The position numbers and the translations under genes were made by a program. 64,000 nucleotides of DNA from Pseudomonas sp. TCU-HL1 (GTDB lineage Bacteria; Pseudomonadota; Gammaproteobacteria; Pseudomonadales; Pseudomonadaceae), in assembly GCF_001708505.1 (NCBI RefSeq), contig NZ_CP015992.1, forward strand, positions 372,001-436,000, given 5' to 3'. Shown piece by piece: positions 17,591 to 25,756 of this stretch. A model generated the notes under the pieces. It worked only from the letters and a program-made list of their open reading frames with translations. It was not told the origin of the DNA and did no database searches. The first letter of the stretch is position 1, and every line of letters starts with the position of its first letter.

Positions 17591-17680
17591 TGTAGGGTGG
17601 ATGGCGCTTCACTCATCCACCGGAAAGGTCGACCACCGCGCGGTGGGCTGGTGGATGAAAAGAGCGTCATCCACCCTACG
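17591..17680. repeat. GTAGGGTGGATG palindromic repeat
   Basis: TGTAGGGTGGATGGCGCTTC is mirrored by GAGCGTCATCCACCCTACG, with an inner GTGGATGA pair. A third repeat family, inside the dgc operon between two genes. Confidence 0.75.
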
Positions 17681-17713
17681 GATCGTGTGCGGTTCGCTAT
17701 TGAAAGGGGGGCG

Positions 17714-18691
17714 TTACTCGCCCCAGACGTCCTTCAGCACGCGAACCCAGTTCTCGCCCATGACCTTGCGCACCACGCGCTCGGGCATGCCGCGTTTGAG
17801 CAGGGTTTCGGTGAGGTTGGGGAACTCGCCCACGGTGCGGATGCCCAGCGGGTTGACGATCTTCCCGAAGTTGGTCAGGCGGCGGGCGTAACCCTTGTCG
17901 TGGGTCAGCCACTCGAAGAATTCCTTGCCATGGCCCTGGGTGAAGTCGGTGCCGATGCCGATGGCGTCCTCGCCCACGATGTTCATCACGTACTCGATGG
18001 CTTCGGCGTAGTCGTCGATGGTCGAATCGATGCCCTTGGCCAGGAAGGGGGCGAACATGGTCACGCCGACGAAGCCGCCGTGATCGGCGATGAACTTCAG
18101 CTCTTCATCGGACTTGTTGCGCGGGTGTTCTTTCAGGCCGGACGGCAGGCAGTGGGAGTAGCAGACCGGTTTCTTGGATTCGAGGATGACTTCCTCGGAA
18201 GTCTTGGAACCCACGTGGGACAGGTCGCACATGACGCCGACGCGGTTCATCTCGGCGACGATTTCGCGACCGAAGCCGGAGAGGCCGCCGTCACGCTCGT
18301 AGCAGCCGGTGCCGACCAGGTTCTGGGTGTTGTAGCACATCTGCACGATGCCCACGCCGAGCTGCTTGAACACCTCGACGTAGCCGATCTGGTCTTCGAA
18401 CGCGTGGGCGTTCTGGAAACCGTAGAGGATGCCGGTCTTGCCCTGCTCCTTGGCCTTGCGGATGTCGGCGGTGGTGCGCACCGGGATCACCAGGTCGCTG
18501 TTCTCGCGGATCAGCTTGCTGCTGGCGGTGATGTTGTTCACCGTCGCCTGGAAGCCCTCCCAGACCGACACGGTGCAGTTGGCTGCGGTCAGGCCGCCCT
18601 TGCGCATGTCTTCGAAGAGTTCACGGTTCCACTTGGCGATGATCAGACCGTCGATGACGATGCTGTCGGCGTGCAGTTCGGCTGGGCTCAT
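17714..18691 (-). CDS. Peptidase M19 (membrane dipeptidase)-like protein of the dgc operon
   Basis: A 325-residue TIM-barrel protein, first gene of the leftward operon. It has M19 family motifs such as CDLSHVGSKTSEEV, KPVCYSHC, and IGIGTDFTQGHG. However, the N-terminal HxD zinc motif of true dipeptidases is replaced by DGLIIAKWN (about residues 14-22), so the usual two-metal site looks altered. It lacks a signal peptide and is therefore cytoplasmic. Given the operon, it more likely acts on a betaine-derived or formaldehyde-adduct compound than on dipeptides. The P. aeruginosa equivalent is annotated as a dipeptidase. Confidence 0.8.
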   Translation of the reverse strand: MSPAELHADSIVIDGLIIAKWNRELFEDMRKGGLTAANCTVSVWEGFQATVNNITASSKLIRENSDLVIPVRTTADIRKAKEQGKTGILYGFQNAHAFEDQIGYVEVFKQLGVGIVQMCYNTQNLVGTGCYERDGGLSGFGREIVAEMNRVGVMCDLSHVGSKTSEEVILESKKPVCYSHCLPSGLKEHPRNKSDEELKFIADHGGFVGVTMFAPFLAKGIDSTIDDYAEAIEYVMNIVGEDAIGIGTDFTQGHGKEFFEWLTHDKGYARRLTNFGKIVNPLGIRTVGEFPNLTETLLKRGMPERVVRKVMGENWVRVLKDVWGE

Positions 18692-19166
18692 CAGGCTGTC
18701 CCCTGTTATCCATGCGCCGAATCTTCTGCCGGCGCTTTGGGGGGAGCATATCCCTGGGGGATTTGGCGCTATCGCGCAAAAGCGACCGGGGTATTGCCGA
18801 AAGCGTCAAGCCAGTCGCGAATGGGTAAGTTGGGTTCGGAAGGGGGGCACGGAGGTTGGACTGAACCTTGTGGGAGCGAATTCATTCGCGAAAGGGCTGC
18901 GCAGCGGCCCCATCAGCCAGGGGTAGGCCTTTGGCCTGCAATCGCGATTGAAATCGCTCCCACGATGCTGCCCAGCGGCAACCGCAGGTCCGCCCCTTGC
19001 CAACCTTCTGGCAGAAGCACCTATAAAGAAGGAGCGAGCGCCCATTTCCCCGTCGCGCTATCCAAGGTCGGTTTCAGGATGCGCAGCGTCGTTGAGGTGC
19101 AATTTCCGAACGGCGGGAATGGCAAGCTCCCTGAATGCCTCGGACTAGTGCGCGCAGACGCCCGGC
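18692..19166. other. Divergent intergenic region between the dgc operon and fds
   Basis: No gene is supported. It contains the dgc operon promoter area (18692-18860) and a REP pair at 18869-18964 (TTGTGGGAGCGAATTCATTC ... GAAATCGCTCCCACG). On the minus strand TCGCGACTGG and TCGCTTTTGC lie 35 bases apart near 18775-18820, a weak candidate for a GbdR-type site. Confidence 0.5.
18869..18964. repeat. REP pair upstream of fds
   Basis: Arms TTGTGGGAGCGAATTCATTC and GAAATCGCTCCCACG surround GC-rich internal hairpins. Confidence 0.8.
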
Positions 19167-19284
19167 CGGGACGCTAGAGCGGTCACCAGCAAAGCCACGC
19201 TTACGTGACGTGGCGGGTGAGCCGCAGCCGAGACCTCCGGGCGGCGGGCTTCAGCCTGTCGTCCGCGAAGCAGAGGAACGCTGT
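19167..19284 (+). promoter_or_regulatory. Structured leader of the formate dehydrogenase operon (possible riboswitch)
   Basis: The 118 bases before fdsG are rich in short complementary stems: GCCACG/CGTGGC (19194-19199 with 19209-19214), GGC/GCC around TTCA near 19248-19257, and a conserved-looking CCGAGACCTCCGGG. It ends in the ribosome site AGAGGA. Molybdenum enzymes are often preceded by the moco RNA, and FdsA needs molybdenum cofactor, so a moco-type leader is possible. I cannot verify the fold. Confidence 0.35.
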
Positions 19285-19767
19285 ATGCCTGATGAGATGC
19301 TTCACCTGCCTCTGATCCACAGCGTGCTGGAGCGCGAGAAGGACACCCCCGGTGCCCTGCTGCCAATCCTCCACGCTATCCAGGCGGGCGCTGGGTACAT
19401 CCCCGACGTCGCCATTCCCGAGATCGCCCACGCACTCAACCTCAGCCTGGCCGAGGTGCGCGGGGTGATCAGCTTCTACCATGACTTCCGCACCTCGCCG
19501 CCGGCGCGCCACACCCTGCGCCTGTGCCATGCCGAGTCCTGCCAGAGCATGGGCGCCGAGCGCCTGGCCGCGCAGTTGCGCGAGCACCTGGGGCTGGACG
19601 ACCACGGCACCAGCGCCGACGGCCAGATCAGCCTGCGGCCGGTGTATTGCCTGGGCGCCTGCGCCTGCTCGCCGGCGCTGGAACTGGATGGCCGCTTGCA
19701 TGCGCGGCTGACACCCGAGCGCCTGCGCGCACTGGTCGAGGGTTGCCTGGAGGACGGGTCATGCTGA
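19285..19767 (+). CDS. fdsG: NAD-dependent formate dehydrogenase gamma subunit
   Basis: A 160-residue NuoE-like protein. The start at 19285 (MPDEMLHLPLIHSVL) follows AGAGGA. The thioredoxin-fold 2Fe-2S site is formed by the CHAESCQSMGA and YCLGACACSP cysteines. In soluble molybdenum formate dehydrogenases it sits with FdsB as the NADH module. The last seven bases overlap fdsB. It opens an fdsG-B-A-D operon between the dimethylglycine and carnitine genes, where it can oxidise formate derived from demethylation formaldehyde. Confidence 0.93.
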   Translation: MPDEMLHLPLIHSVLEREKDTPGALLPILHAIQAGAGYIPDVAIPEIAHALNLSLAEVRGVISFYHDFRTSPPARHTLRLCHAESCQSMGAERLAAQLREHLGLDDHGTSADGQISLRPVYCLGACACSPALELDGRLHARLTPERLRALVEGCLEDGSC

Positions 19768-21320
19768 CGCTGTGCATTCCTTGTGACTCCGTTGCCCGCG
19801 CTGTCGGTGCCGATGGTGTGGCAGCTGCGCTCGCCCATGAGGCCGAAAAGCGCAACCTGCCGCTGGAGATCAAACGCACCAGCTCCCGTGGCCTGTATTG
19901 GCTGGAGCCGTTGCTGGAGCTGGAAAGCCCCGCAGGCCGTCTCGGGTTTGGCCCGGTGGCGCCGGAAGACGTGCCGGCCCTGCTGGACGCCCTGCAAGGC
20001 GACGCCAGCACCCATCCCCTGGCCCTGGGGCCGGTGGAGGAACTGCCTTATCTGAAGAGCCAGCAGCGTCTGCTGTTTGCCCGTGCCGGTATCACCCGGC
20101 CGCTTTCGCTGGATGACTACCGCGCCCAGGGCGGTTTCGAAGGGTTGGCTCGCGCCATTGCCCTGAGTGGCGAGGAAACCGTCGCCGCCGTGCTGGATTC
20201 GGGCCTGCGCGGCCGGGGTGGCGCCGCCTTCCCGGCTGGTATCAAGTGGCGCACCGTGCGTGAGGCCAGGGCCGAGCAGAAGTATGTGGTGTGCAACGCC
20301 GACGAAGGCGACTCCGGCACCTTCGCCGACCGCATGCTGATGGAAGGCGACCCCTTCCTGCTGATCGAAGGCATGGCCATCGCCGGTCTCGCTGTCGGCG
20401 CAACCATGGGCTACATCTACGTGCGCTCCGAGTACCCGCAGTCGGTGGATACCCTGCGCGCCGCGCTGCAGATTGCCCGTGACGCCGGCTACCTGGGCAC
20501 CAATGTCGGTGGCAGCGGCCGTGCGTTCGACCTCGAGGTGCGGGTGGGCGCTGGTGCCTACATCTGCGGCGAGGAAACCGCGCTGCTGGATTCACTGGAA
20601 GGCAAGCGCGGCGTGGTTCGCGCCAAGCCGCCGCTGCCGGCGCTGCAAGGCCTGTTCGGCGTGCCGACGCTGGTGCACAACGTGCTGACCCTGGCGTCGG
20701 TGCCGGTCATCCTTGCCCGTGGGGCGCAGTTCTACCGCGACTTCGGCATGGGCCGTTCGCTGGGCACCATGCCCTTCCAGCTCGCCGGCAACGTCCGTCA
20801 CGGCGGGCTGGTGGAGCGCGCTTTCGGTCTGACCCTGCGCGAGCTGGTGGAAGGCTATGGCGGCGGTACCGCCAGCGGCCGGACGCTGAAGGCCGCCCAG
20901 GTGGGCGGGCCGCTGGGCGCCTGGGTGCCGCCGTCGCAGTTCGATACGCCGCTGGACTACGAGGCCTTCGCCGCCATGGGCGCGATGCTCGGCCACGGTG
21001 GCGTGGTGGTGGCCGATGACCGCCTGGACATGGCGCACATGGCGCGCTTCGCCCTGCAGTTCTGCGCCGAGGAATCCTGTGGCAAATGCACGCCTTGCCG
21101 CATCGGCTCGACCCGTGGCGTGGAAGTGGTGGACCGCCTGTTGGCGGCGCCCGATGCCGCCGCGCGGGACGAGCAGGTGATCCTCCTCAAGGACCTCTGC
21201 GACACCCTGACGTACGGCTCCCTCTGCGCCCTGGGCGGGATGACCTCCTACCCGGTGACCAGCGCCCTCAAGCATTTTCCCGCCGACTTCGGTCTGGCGA
21301 CCCCGGAGGCCGACCAATGA
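19761..21320 (+). CDS. fdsB: NAD-dependent formate dehydrogenase beta subunit
   Basis: The 519-residue NuoF-like protein starts at the ATG overlapping the fdsG stop. A short thioredoxin-like N-terminal part (to about 110) precedes the NADH/FMN domain (GLRGRGGAAFPAGIKW, NADEGDSGTFADR, GAGAYICGEETALLDSLEG). The 4Fe-4S site ESCGKCTPCRIG lies in the C-terminal third. It takes electrons from FdsA and reduces NAD+. It ends in ATGA overlap with fdsA. Confidence 0.94.
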   Translation: MLTLCIPCDSVARAVGADGVAAALAHEAEKRNLPLEIKRTSSRGLYWLEPLLELESPAGRLGFGPVAPEDVPALLDALQGDASTHPLALGPVEELPYLKSQQRLLFARAGITRPLSLDDYRAQGGFEGLARAIALSGEETVAAVLDSGLRGRGGAAFPAGIKWRTVREARAEQKYVVCNADEGDSGTFADRMLMEGDPFLLIEGMAIAGLAVGATMGYIYVRSEYPQSVDTLRAALQIARDAGYLGTNVGGSGRAFDLEVRVGAGAYICGEETALLDSLEGKRGVVRAKPPLPALQGLFGVPTLVHNVLTLASVPVILARGAQFYRDFGMGRSLGTMPFQLAGNVRHGGLVERAFGLTLRELVEGYGGGTASGRTLKAAQVGGPLGAWVPPSQFDTPLDYEAFAAMGAMLGHGGVVVADDRLDMAHMARFALQFCAEESCGKCTPCRIGSTRGVEVVDRLLAAPDAAARDEQVILLKDLCDTLTYGSLCALGGMTSYPVTSALKHFPADFGLATPEADQ

Positions 21321-24193
21321 TCAACATCTTCGACCCCGCCAGCGACATCGACCTCGGCACCCCGGCCCGCGAGAGCGAGGTGCAGGTCAGCTTGAGCATC
21401 GATGGCCGCGAGATCAGCGTGCCGGCCGGTACCTCGGTGATGCGCGCCGCGGCGCTGCTCGGCACCACCATCCCGAAACTCTGCGCCACCGACAGCCTGG
21501 AAGCCTTCGGCTCCTGCCGCATGTGTCTGGTGGAGATCGACGGCATGCGCGGCTACCCGGCCTCCTGCACCACCCCCGTGACCGAGGGCATGGTGGTGCA
21601 CACCCAGACGCCAAAACTTGCCACCCTGCGCCGCAACGTGATGGAGCTGTACATCTCCGACCACCCGCTGGACTGCCTGACCTGCTCGGCCAACGGCAAC
21701 TGCGAGCTGCAGACCGTCGCGGGCCAGGTGGGCCTGCGCGAGGTGCGCTACGGCTACGACGGCGCCAATCACCTGGACGAGCAGAAAGACGTCTCCAACC
21801 CCTATTTCGACTACGACCCGAGCAAGTGCATCGTCTGCAACCGCTGCGTGCGCGCTTGTGAGGAAACCCAGGGCACCTTCGCCCTGACCATCAGCGGGCG
21901 CGGCTTCGAATCGCGGGTCAGTGCGGCCGGCGGCGAGAACTTCCTCGACTCCGAATGCGTGTCCTGCGGCGCCTGCGTGCAGGCCTGCCCGACCGCCACC
22001 CTGATGGAAAAGAGCGTGGTGGAAATGGGCCAGCCGGAGCGCAGTGTCATCACCACCTGCGCCTACTGTGGCGTGGGTTGCTCCTTCCGCGCCGAGATGA
22101 AGGGCGACCAGCTGGTGCGCATGGTTCCGGACAAGAACGGCCAGGCCAACCACGGCCACTCCTGCGTGAAGGGTCGCTTCGCCTTCGGCTACGCCACCCA
22201 CCCGGATCGCATCACCAAGCCGATGATCCGCAAGCACATCGACGACCCCTGGCAGGAGGTCAGCTGGGACGAGGCGGTGACCTATGCCGCCAGCGAATTC
22301 CGCCGCATCCAGCTCAAATACGGGCGCGACTCCATCGGCGGTATCACCTCCAGCCGCTGCACCAACGAAGAAACCTACCTGGTGCAGAAGCTGGTCCGCG
22401 CCGGCTTCGGCAACAACAACGTCGACACCTGCGCCCGTGTCTGCCACTCGCCCACCGGCTACGGCCTCAAGCAGACCCTGGGCGAGTCCGCCGGCACCCA
22501 GAGCTTCGACTCGGTGATGCAGGCCGACGTGGTGCTGGTGATCGGCGCCAACCCCACCGACGCCCACCCGGTGTTCGGTTCCCAGCTCAAGCGCCGCCTG
22601 CGCCAGGGTGCGCGGTTGATCGTCATCGACCCGCGCCGCATCGACCTGGTGGATTCGCCCCACGCCCGCGCCGAGCTGCACCTGGCACTGCGCCCGGGCA
22701 CCAACGTGGCCATGCTCAACGCCCTGGCCCATGTGATCGTCACCGAAGGGCTGGTCAAACAGGACTTTGTCGACGCCCGCTGCGAAGCGACTGATTTCGC
22801 CCGCTGGCGAGATTTCGTCAGCCTGCCGGAAAACTCCCCCGAGGCCATGGGGCCGATCTGCGGCGTGGCGCCTGACGATATCCGTGCCGCCGCCCGTCTG
22901 TATGCCACCGGCGGCAACGCGGCCATCTACTACGGCCTGGGCGTCACCGAGCACAGCCAGGGCAGCACCTCGGTGATGGGTATCGCCAACCTCGCCATGG
23001 TTACCGGCAACATCGGCCGCGAGGGCGTCGGCGTGAACCCGCTGCGCGGCCAGAACAACGTCCAGGGTTCCTGCGACATGGGTTCCTTCCCCCATGAGCT
23101 GCCCGGCTACCGCCATGTCTCCAACGACGCGGTGCGTCACCAGTTCGAACAGGCCTGGGGCGTGACCCTGCAGCCCGATCCGGGCCTGCGCATCCCCAAC
23201 ATGTTCGAGGCGGCGCTCGGCGGCACCTTCAAGGCGCTGTACTGCCAGGGTGAGGACATCGCTCAGAGCGACCCCAACACCCAGCACGTCACGGCGGCCC
23301 TGTCGGCCATGGAATGCGTGGTGGTGCAGGACCTCTTCCTCAACGAAACCGCCAAGTTCGCCCATGTGTTCCTGCCGGGCAGTTCCTTCCTGGAGAAGGA
23401 TGGCACCTTCACCAACGCCGAGCGGCGCATTTCCCGCGTGCGCAAGGTGATGGATCCGCTGGGCGGCAAGGCCGACTGGGAAGCCACCCAGCTGCTGGCC
23501 AACGCCCTGGGCTACAAGATGGATTACAAGCACCCGTCCCAGATCATGGACGAGATCGCCAGCCTGACGCCCACCTTCACCCGTGTCAGCTACGCCGAAC
23601 TGGACCGTCACGGCAGCCTGCAATGGCCGTGCAACGACGCCGCGCCGGACGGCACCCCGACCATGCACATCGAGGAATTCGTGCGCGGCAAGGGGCGCTT
23701 CATGCTCACCGGCTACGTGCCCACCGAGGAAAAGGTCAACAGCCGCTACCCGCTGCTGCTGACCACCGGGCGCATCCTCAGCCAGTACAACGTTGGCGCG
23801 CAGACGCGACGCACCGACAACGTCGCCTGGCACGAGGAAGATCGCCTGGAAATCCACCCCACCGACGCCGAGAGCCGCGGCATTGTCGAAGGCGATTGGG
23901 TCGGCGTGGGCAGCCGCGCAGGGCAGACGGTCCTGCGTGCCAAGGTTAGCGAGCGGGTGGCGCCGGGGGTGGTGTACACCACCTTCCACTTCCCCGAATC
24001 GGGGGCCAACGTGATCACCACCGACAACTCCGACTGGGCCACCAACTGCCCGGAATACAAGGTCACGGCGGTGGAGGTTTCGCGGGTTTACCAGCCCTCC
24101 GAATGGCAGAAACGCTATCAAGAGTTCAGTGACGAACAGCGGCGCCTGCTCAAAGAGCGCCGTCGGACCGAGAAAGCCGAGGTACGTAGATGA
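21317..24193 (+). CDS. fdsA: NAD-dependent formate dehydrogenase alpha (molybdenum) subunit
   Basis: The 958-residue catalytic subunit holds an N-terminal 2Fe-2S ferredoxin domain (CRMCLVEIDG region), a His-Cys cluster and further 4Fe-4S clusters (CIVCNRCVRACEE, CVSCGACVQACP, CAYCGVGCSF). The bis-MGD catalytic domain follows. Motif VDTCARVCHSPTG places the molybdenum-ligating cysteine at Cys376, followed by His377; it is a Cys rather than selenocysteine enzyme. The C-terminal domain has NNVQGSCDMG and VNPLRGQ. It oxidises formate to CO2. Start at 21317 overlaps fdsB. Confidence 0.95.
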   Translation: MINIFDPASDIDLGTPARESEVQVSLSIDGREISVPAGTSVMRAAALLGTTIPKLCATDSLEAFGSCRMCLVEIDGMRGYPASCTTPVTEGMVVHTQTPKLATLRRNVMELYISDHPLDCLTCSANGNCELQTVAGQVGLREVRYGYDGANHLDEQKDVSNPYFDYDPSKCIVCNRCVRACEETQGTFALTISGRGFESRVSAAGGENFLDSECVSCGACVQACPTATLMEKSVVEMGQPERSVITTCAYCGVGCSFRAEMKGDQLVRMVPDKNGQANHGHSCVKGRFAFGYATHPDRITKPMIRKHIDDPWQEVSWDEAVTYAASEFRRIQLKYGRDSIGGITSSRCTNEETYLVQKLVRAGFGNNNVDTCARVCHSPTGYGLKQTLGESAGTQSFDSVMQADVVLVIGANPTDAHPVFGSQLKRRLRQGARLIVIDPRRIDLVDSPHARAELHLALRPGTNVAMLNALAHVIVTEGLVKQDFVDARCEATDFARWRDFVSLPENSPEAMGPICGVAPDDIRAAARLYATGGNAAIYYGLGVTEHSQGSTSVMGIANLAMVTGNIGREGVGVNPLRGQNNVQGSCDMGSFPHELPGYRHVSNDAVRHQFEQAWGVTLQPDPGLRIPNMFEAALGGTFKALYCQGEDIAQSDPNTQHVTAALSAMECVVVQDLFLNETAKFAHVFLPGSSFLEKDGTFTNAERRISRVRKVMDPLGGKADWEATQLLANALGYKMDYKHPSQIMDEIASLTPTFTRVSYAELDRHGSLQWPCNDAAPDGTPTMHIEEFVRGKGRFMLTGYVPTEEKVNSRYPLLLTTGRILSQYNVGAQTRRTDNVAWHEEDRLEIHPTDAESRGIVEGDWVGVGSRAGQTVLRAKVSERVAPGVVYTTFHFPESGANVITTDNSDWATNCPEYKVTAVEVSRVYQPSEWQKRYQEFSDEQRRLLKERRRTEKAEVRR

Positions 24194-24411
24194 GCACCGA
24201 CAACCTGATCAAGATGGCCAACCAGATCGCCCAGTTCTTCGCCTCGGAACCGGACAAGGAGCAGGCTGTGCGCGGAGTGTGCCAGCACCTGCAGAGCTTC
24301 TGGACGCCCGCCATGCGCATCGAACTGATGGCCTGGCAGGTGGAGCATCATGGCGCCAACCTGCACCCCTTGGTGCAGGAGGCCCTGGCCGAGCAGGGGA
24401 GGGCGGTGTAG
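24190..24411 (+). CDS. fdsD: Formate dehydrogenase delta subunit
   Basis: A 73-residue protein (MSTDNLIKMANQIAQFFASE), typical in size and sequence for FdsD, which helps assembly or stability of the FdsABG complex. ATGA overlap with fdsA couples translation. fdsC/fdhD, needed to sulfurate the cofactor, is not adjacent and must be elsewhere. Confidence 0.9.
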   Translation: MSTDNLIKMANQIAQFFASEPDKEQAVRGVCQHLQSFWTPAMRIELMAWQVEHHGANLHPLVQEALAEQGRAV

Positions 24412-24436
24412 CTCAGCTGGCAATGGGCCGCTGTGC

Positions 24437-24586
24437 GGCCCTTTCGCGAATGAATTCGCTACAACTGCACGGCGCCCGGGCTTTTCCTGTGGGAGCGATT
24501 TCAATCGCGATTGCAGGCGGCAGGCCTGCCTCAGGCCCTGACCTTGGGTGAGTTGTGCTCGCCTTCGCGAATGAATTCGCTCCTAC
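24437..24586. repeat. Cluster of REP palindromes between fdsD and cdhR
   Basis: Three REP arms occur: CGCGAATGAATTCGCTACAA, CTGTGGGAGCGATTTCAATC and CGCGAATGAATTCGCTCCTA. The last lies within the final codons of cdhR. Confidence 0.8.
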
Positions 24587-25532
24587 CCTGATCCGGATGC
24601 TCATGCCGGTCCTGGCTCGGGCATGTGCTGAAGCGCGCGCGGTAGGCGCGGGAGAAGTAGGACGACGACTCGAAGCCGCAGGCCAGGGCTACTTCCAGCA
24701 CGCTCATGTCGGTCTGGCGCAATAGCTGGCGGGACTTGTCCAGGCGCAAGCCCAGGTAGAAGTTCGACGGCGTTTCCTTCAAGTGCAGGCGGAACAGTCT
24801 TTCCAGTTGGCGCGGTGTGACGTTCACCCGCTCGGCCAGCTCCCGTGAGCTCAGCGGCGCCTCGCTGTGCCGCTCCATTTCCCCGATCACCAGCACCAGC
24901 TTCTTGTTATGCACGTTGAAGCGGGTGGCAACCTGCATGCGCTGGTGGTCCTGTTGGGTGCGTATGCGCCCCAGCACGAACTGTTCGGATACCTGCAGCG
25001 CGAGGGCCTCGCCATGCCCCTTGGCGATCAGGGTGAGCATCAGGTCGAGGCTGGCGGTGCCGCCGGCACTGGTGATGCGCCGGCCGTCGATCTCGAAGAG
25101 TTCCTGGGTGACGCTGAGCGCCGGGTAGCGTTCCTGGAAGGCTTCGATGGCCTCCCAATGCAGGGTCAGGCGCTGGCTGGCAAACAGTTCGGCTTCGGCC
25201 AGCACGAAGCTGCCCGTGTCGATGCCGCCGAGCTGCAGGCCATCGCGATCGGCGCGGTTGAGCCAGTGGGCGAGGCGCGGGCTGAAGCTGGCCAGGGGCT
25301 CGAAGCCGGCCACCACGAACAGGCAATCCCCCACGAGTGGCGCATCGGGCCCGGCATCGACGTTCAACGACATACCGTTGCTACCCTGAACGGCGCCGCC
25401 ATCGAGGCTCAGCAGCCGCCAGTGGTACAGGTCGCCGCGGAAACGGTTGGCCACCCGCAGCGGCTCGATGGCCGACATCAGGCCCATCATGGAAAAACCT
25501 GGCAACAGGAGGAAGCTGAAGGTCTGGGACAT
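24531..25532 (-). CDS. cdhR: GlxA/AraC-family regulator of carnitine catabolism
   Basis: This 333-residue regulator starts at MSQTFSFLLLPGFS (25532; an upstream in-frame Met exists at 25592). It has a DJ-1/PfpI-like N-terminal domain (GGIDTGSFVLAEAELF) and a C-terminal AraC DNA-binding domain (NVTPRQLERLFRLHLKETP, ending SSYFSRAYRARF). It is divergent from caiX, the CdhR arrangement of P. aeruginosa, where it activates caiX-cdh with carnitine. Its last ~15 codons (GRSEFIREGEHNSP) are translated from a REP element, so the C-terminus appears to have been remade by repeat insertion. Direct repeats at 25595-25630 are its probable binding site. Confidence 0.88.
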   Translation of the reverse strand: MSQTFSFLLLPGFSMMGLMSAIEPLRVANRFRGDLYHWRLLSLDGGAVQGSNGMSLNVDAGPDAPLVGDCLFVVAGFEPLASFSPRLAHWLNRADRDGLQLGGIDTGSFVLAEAELFASQRLTLHWEAIEAFQERYPALSVTQELFEIDGRRITSAGGTASLDLMLTLIAKGHGEALALQVSEQFVLGRIRTQQDHQRMQVATRFNVHNKKLVLVIGEMERHSEAPLSSRELAERVNVTPRQLERLFRLHLKETPSNFYLGLRLDKSRQLLRQTDMSVLEVALACGFESSSYFSRAYRARFSTCPSQDRHEHPDQGRSEFIREGEHNSPKVRA

Positions 25533-25594
25533 GGCCGCTTTCCACGAAGGCGATAACGCACTAGAAAGCACTGTGCCCGTGAGTGCAAGCAAGG

Positions 25595-25630
25595 TGGTCG
25601 TTCGTGTTCAACAGATGGTCGTTTTAGTTC
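25595..25630. promoter_or_regulatory. Probable CdhR operator
   Basis: TGGTCGTTCGTGTTC (25595-25609) and TGGTCGTTTTAGTTC (25616-25630) are direct repeats, 12 of 15 bases identical, 21 bases apart. This is two helical turns, the usual geometry for AraC-family dimers. It lies between the divergent cdhR and caiX starts. Confidence 0.65.
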
Positions 25631-25756
25631 GAATCGGCGGACGCAACGCTGCGTAGATTTTGCTCATCGGGTTGTAGTGGTGCCCGAAAACGGAGGGAGT
25701 CGCCCCCGGCTCCTGAACAACAAATAAATAACCGTTTGGCCGCAAGGGGAGCATCA

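Noticed and set aside
14796..17891. A 1031-codon open frame on the plus strand
   Set aside because: It is antisense to dgcA and its neighbour, has no family features and reflects the third-position GC bias of those genes. The same holds for the minus-strand frame at 21248-24121 opposite fdsA.
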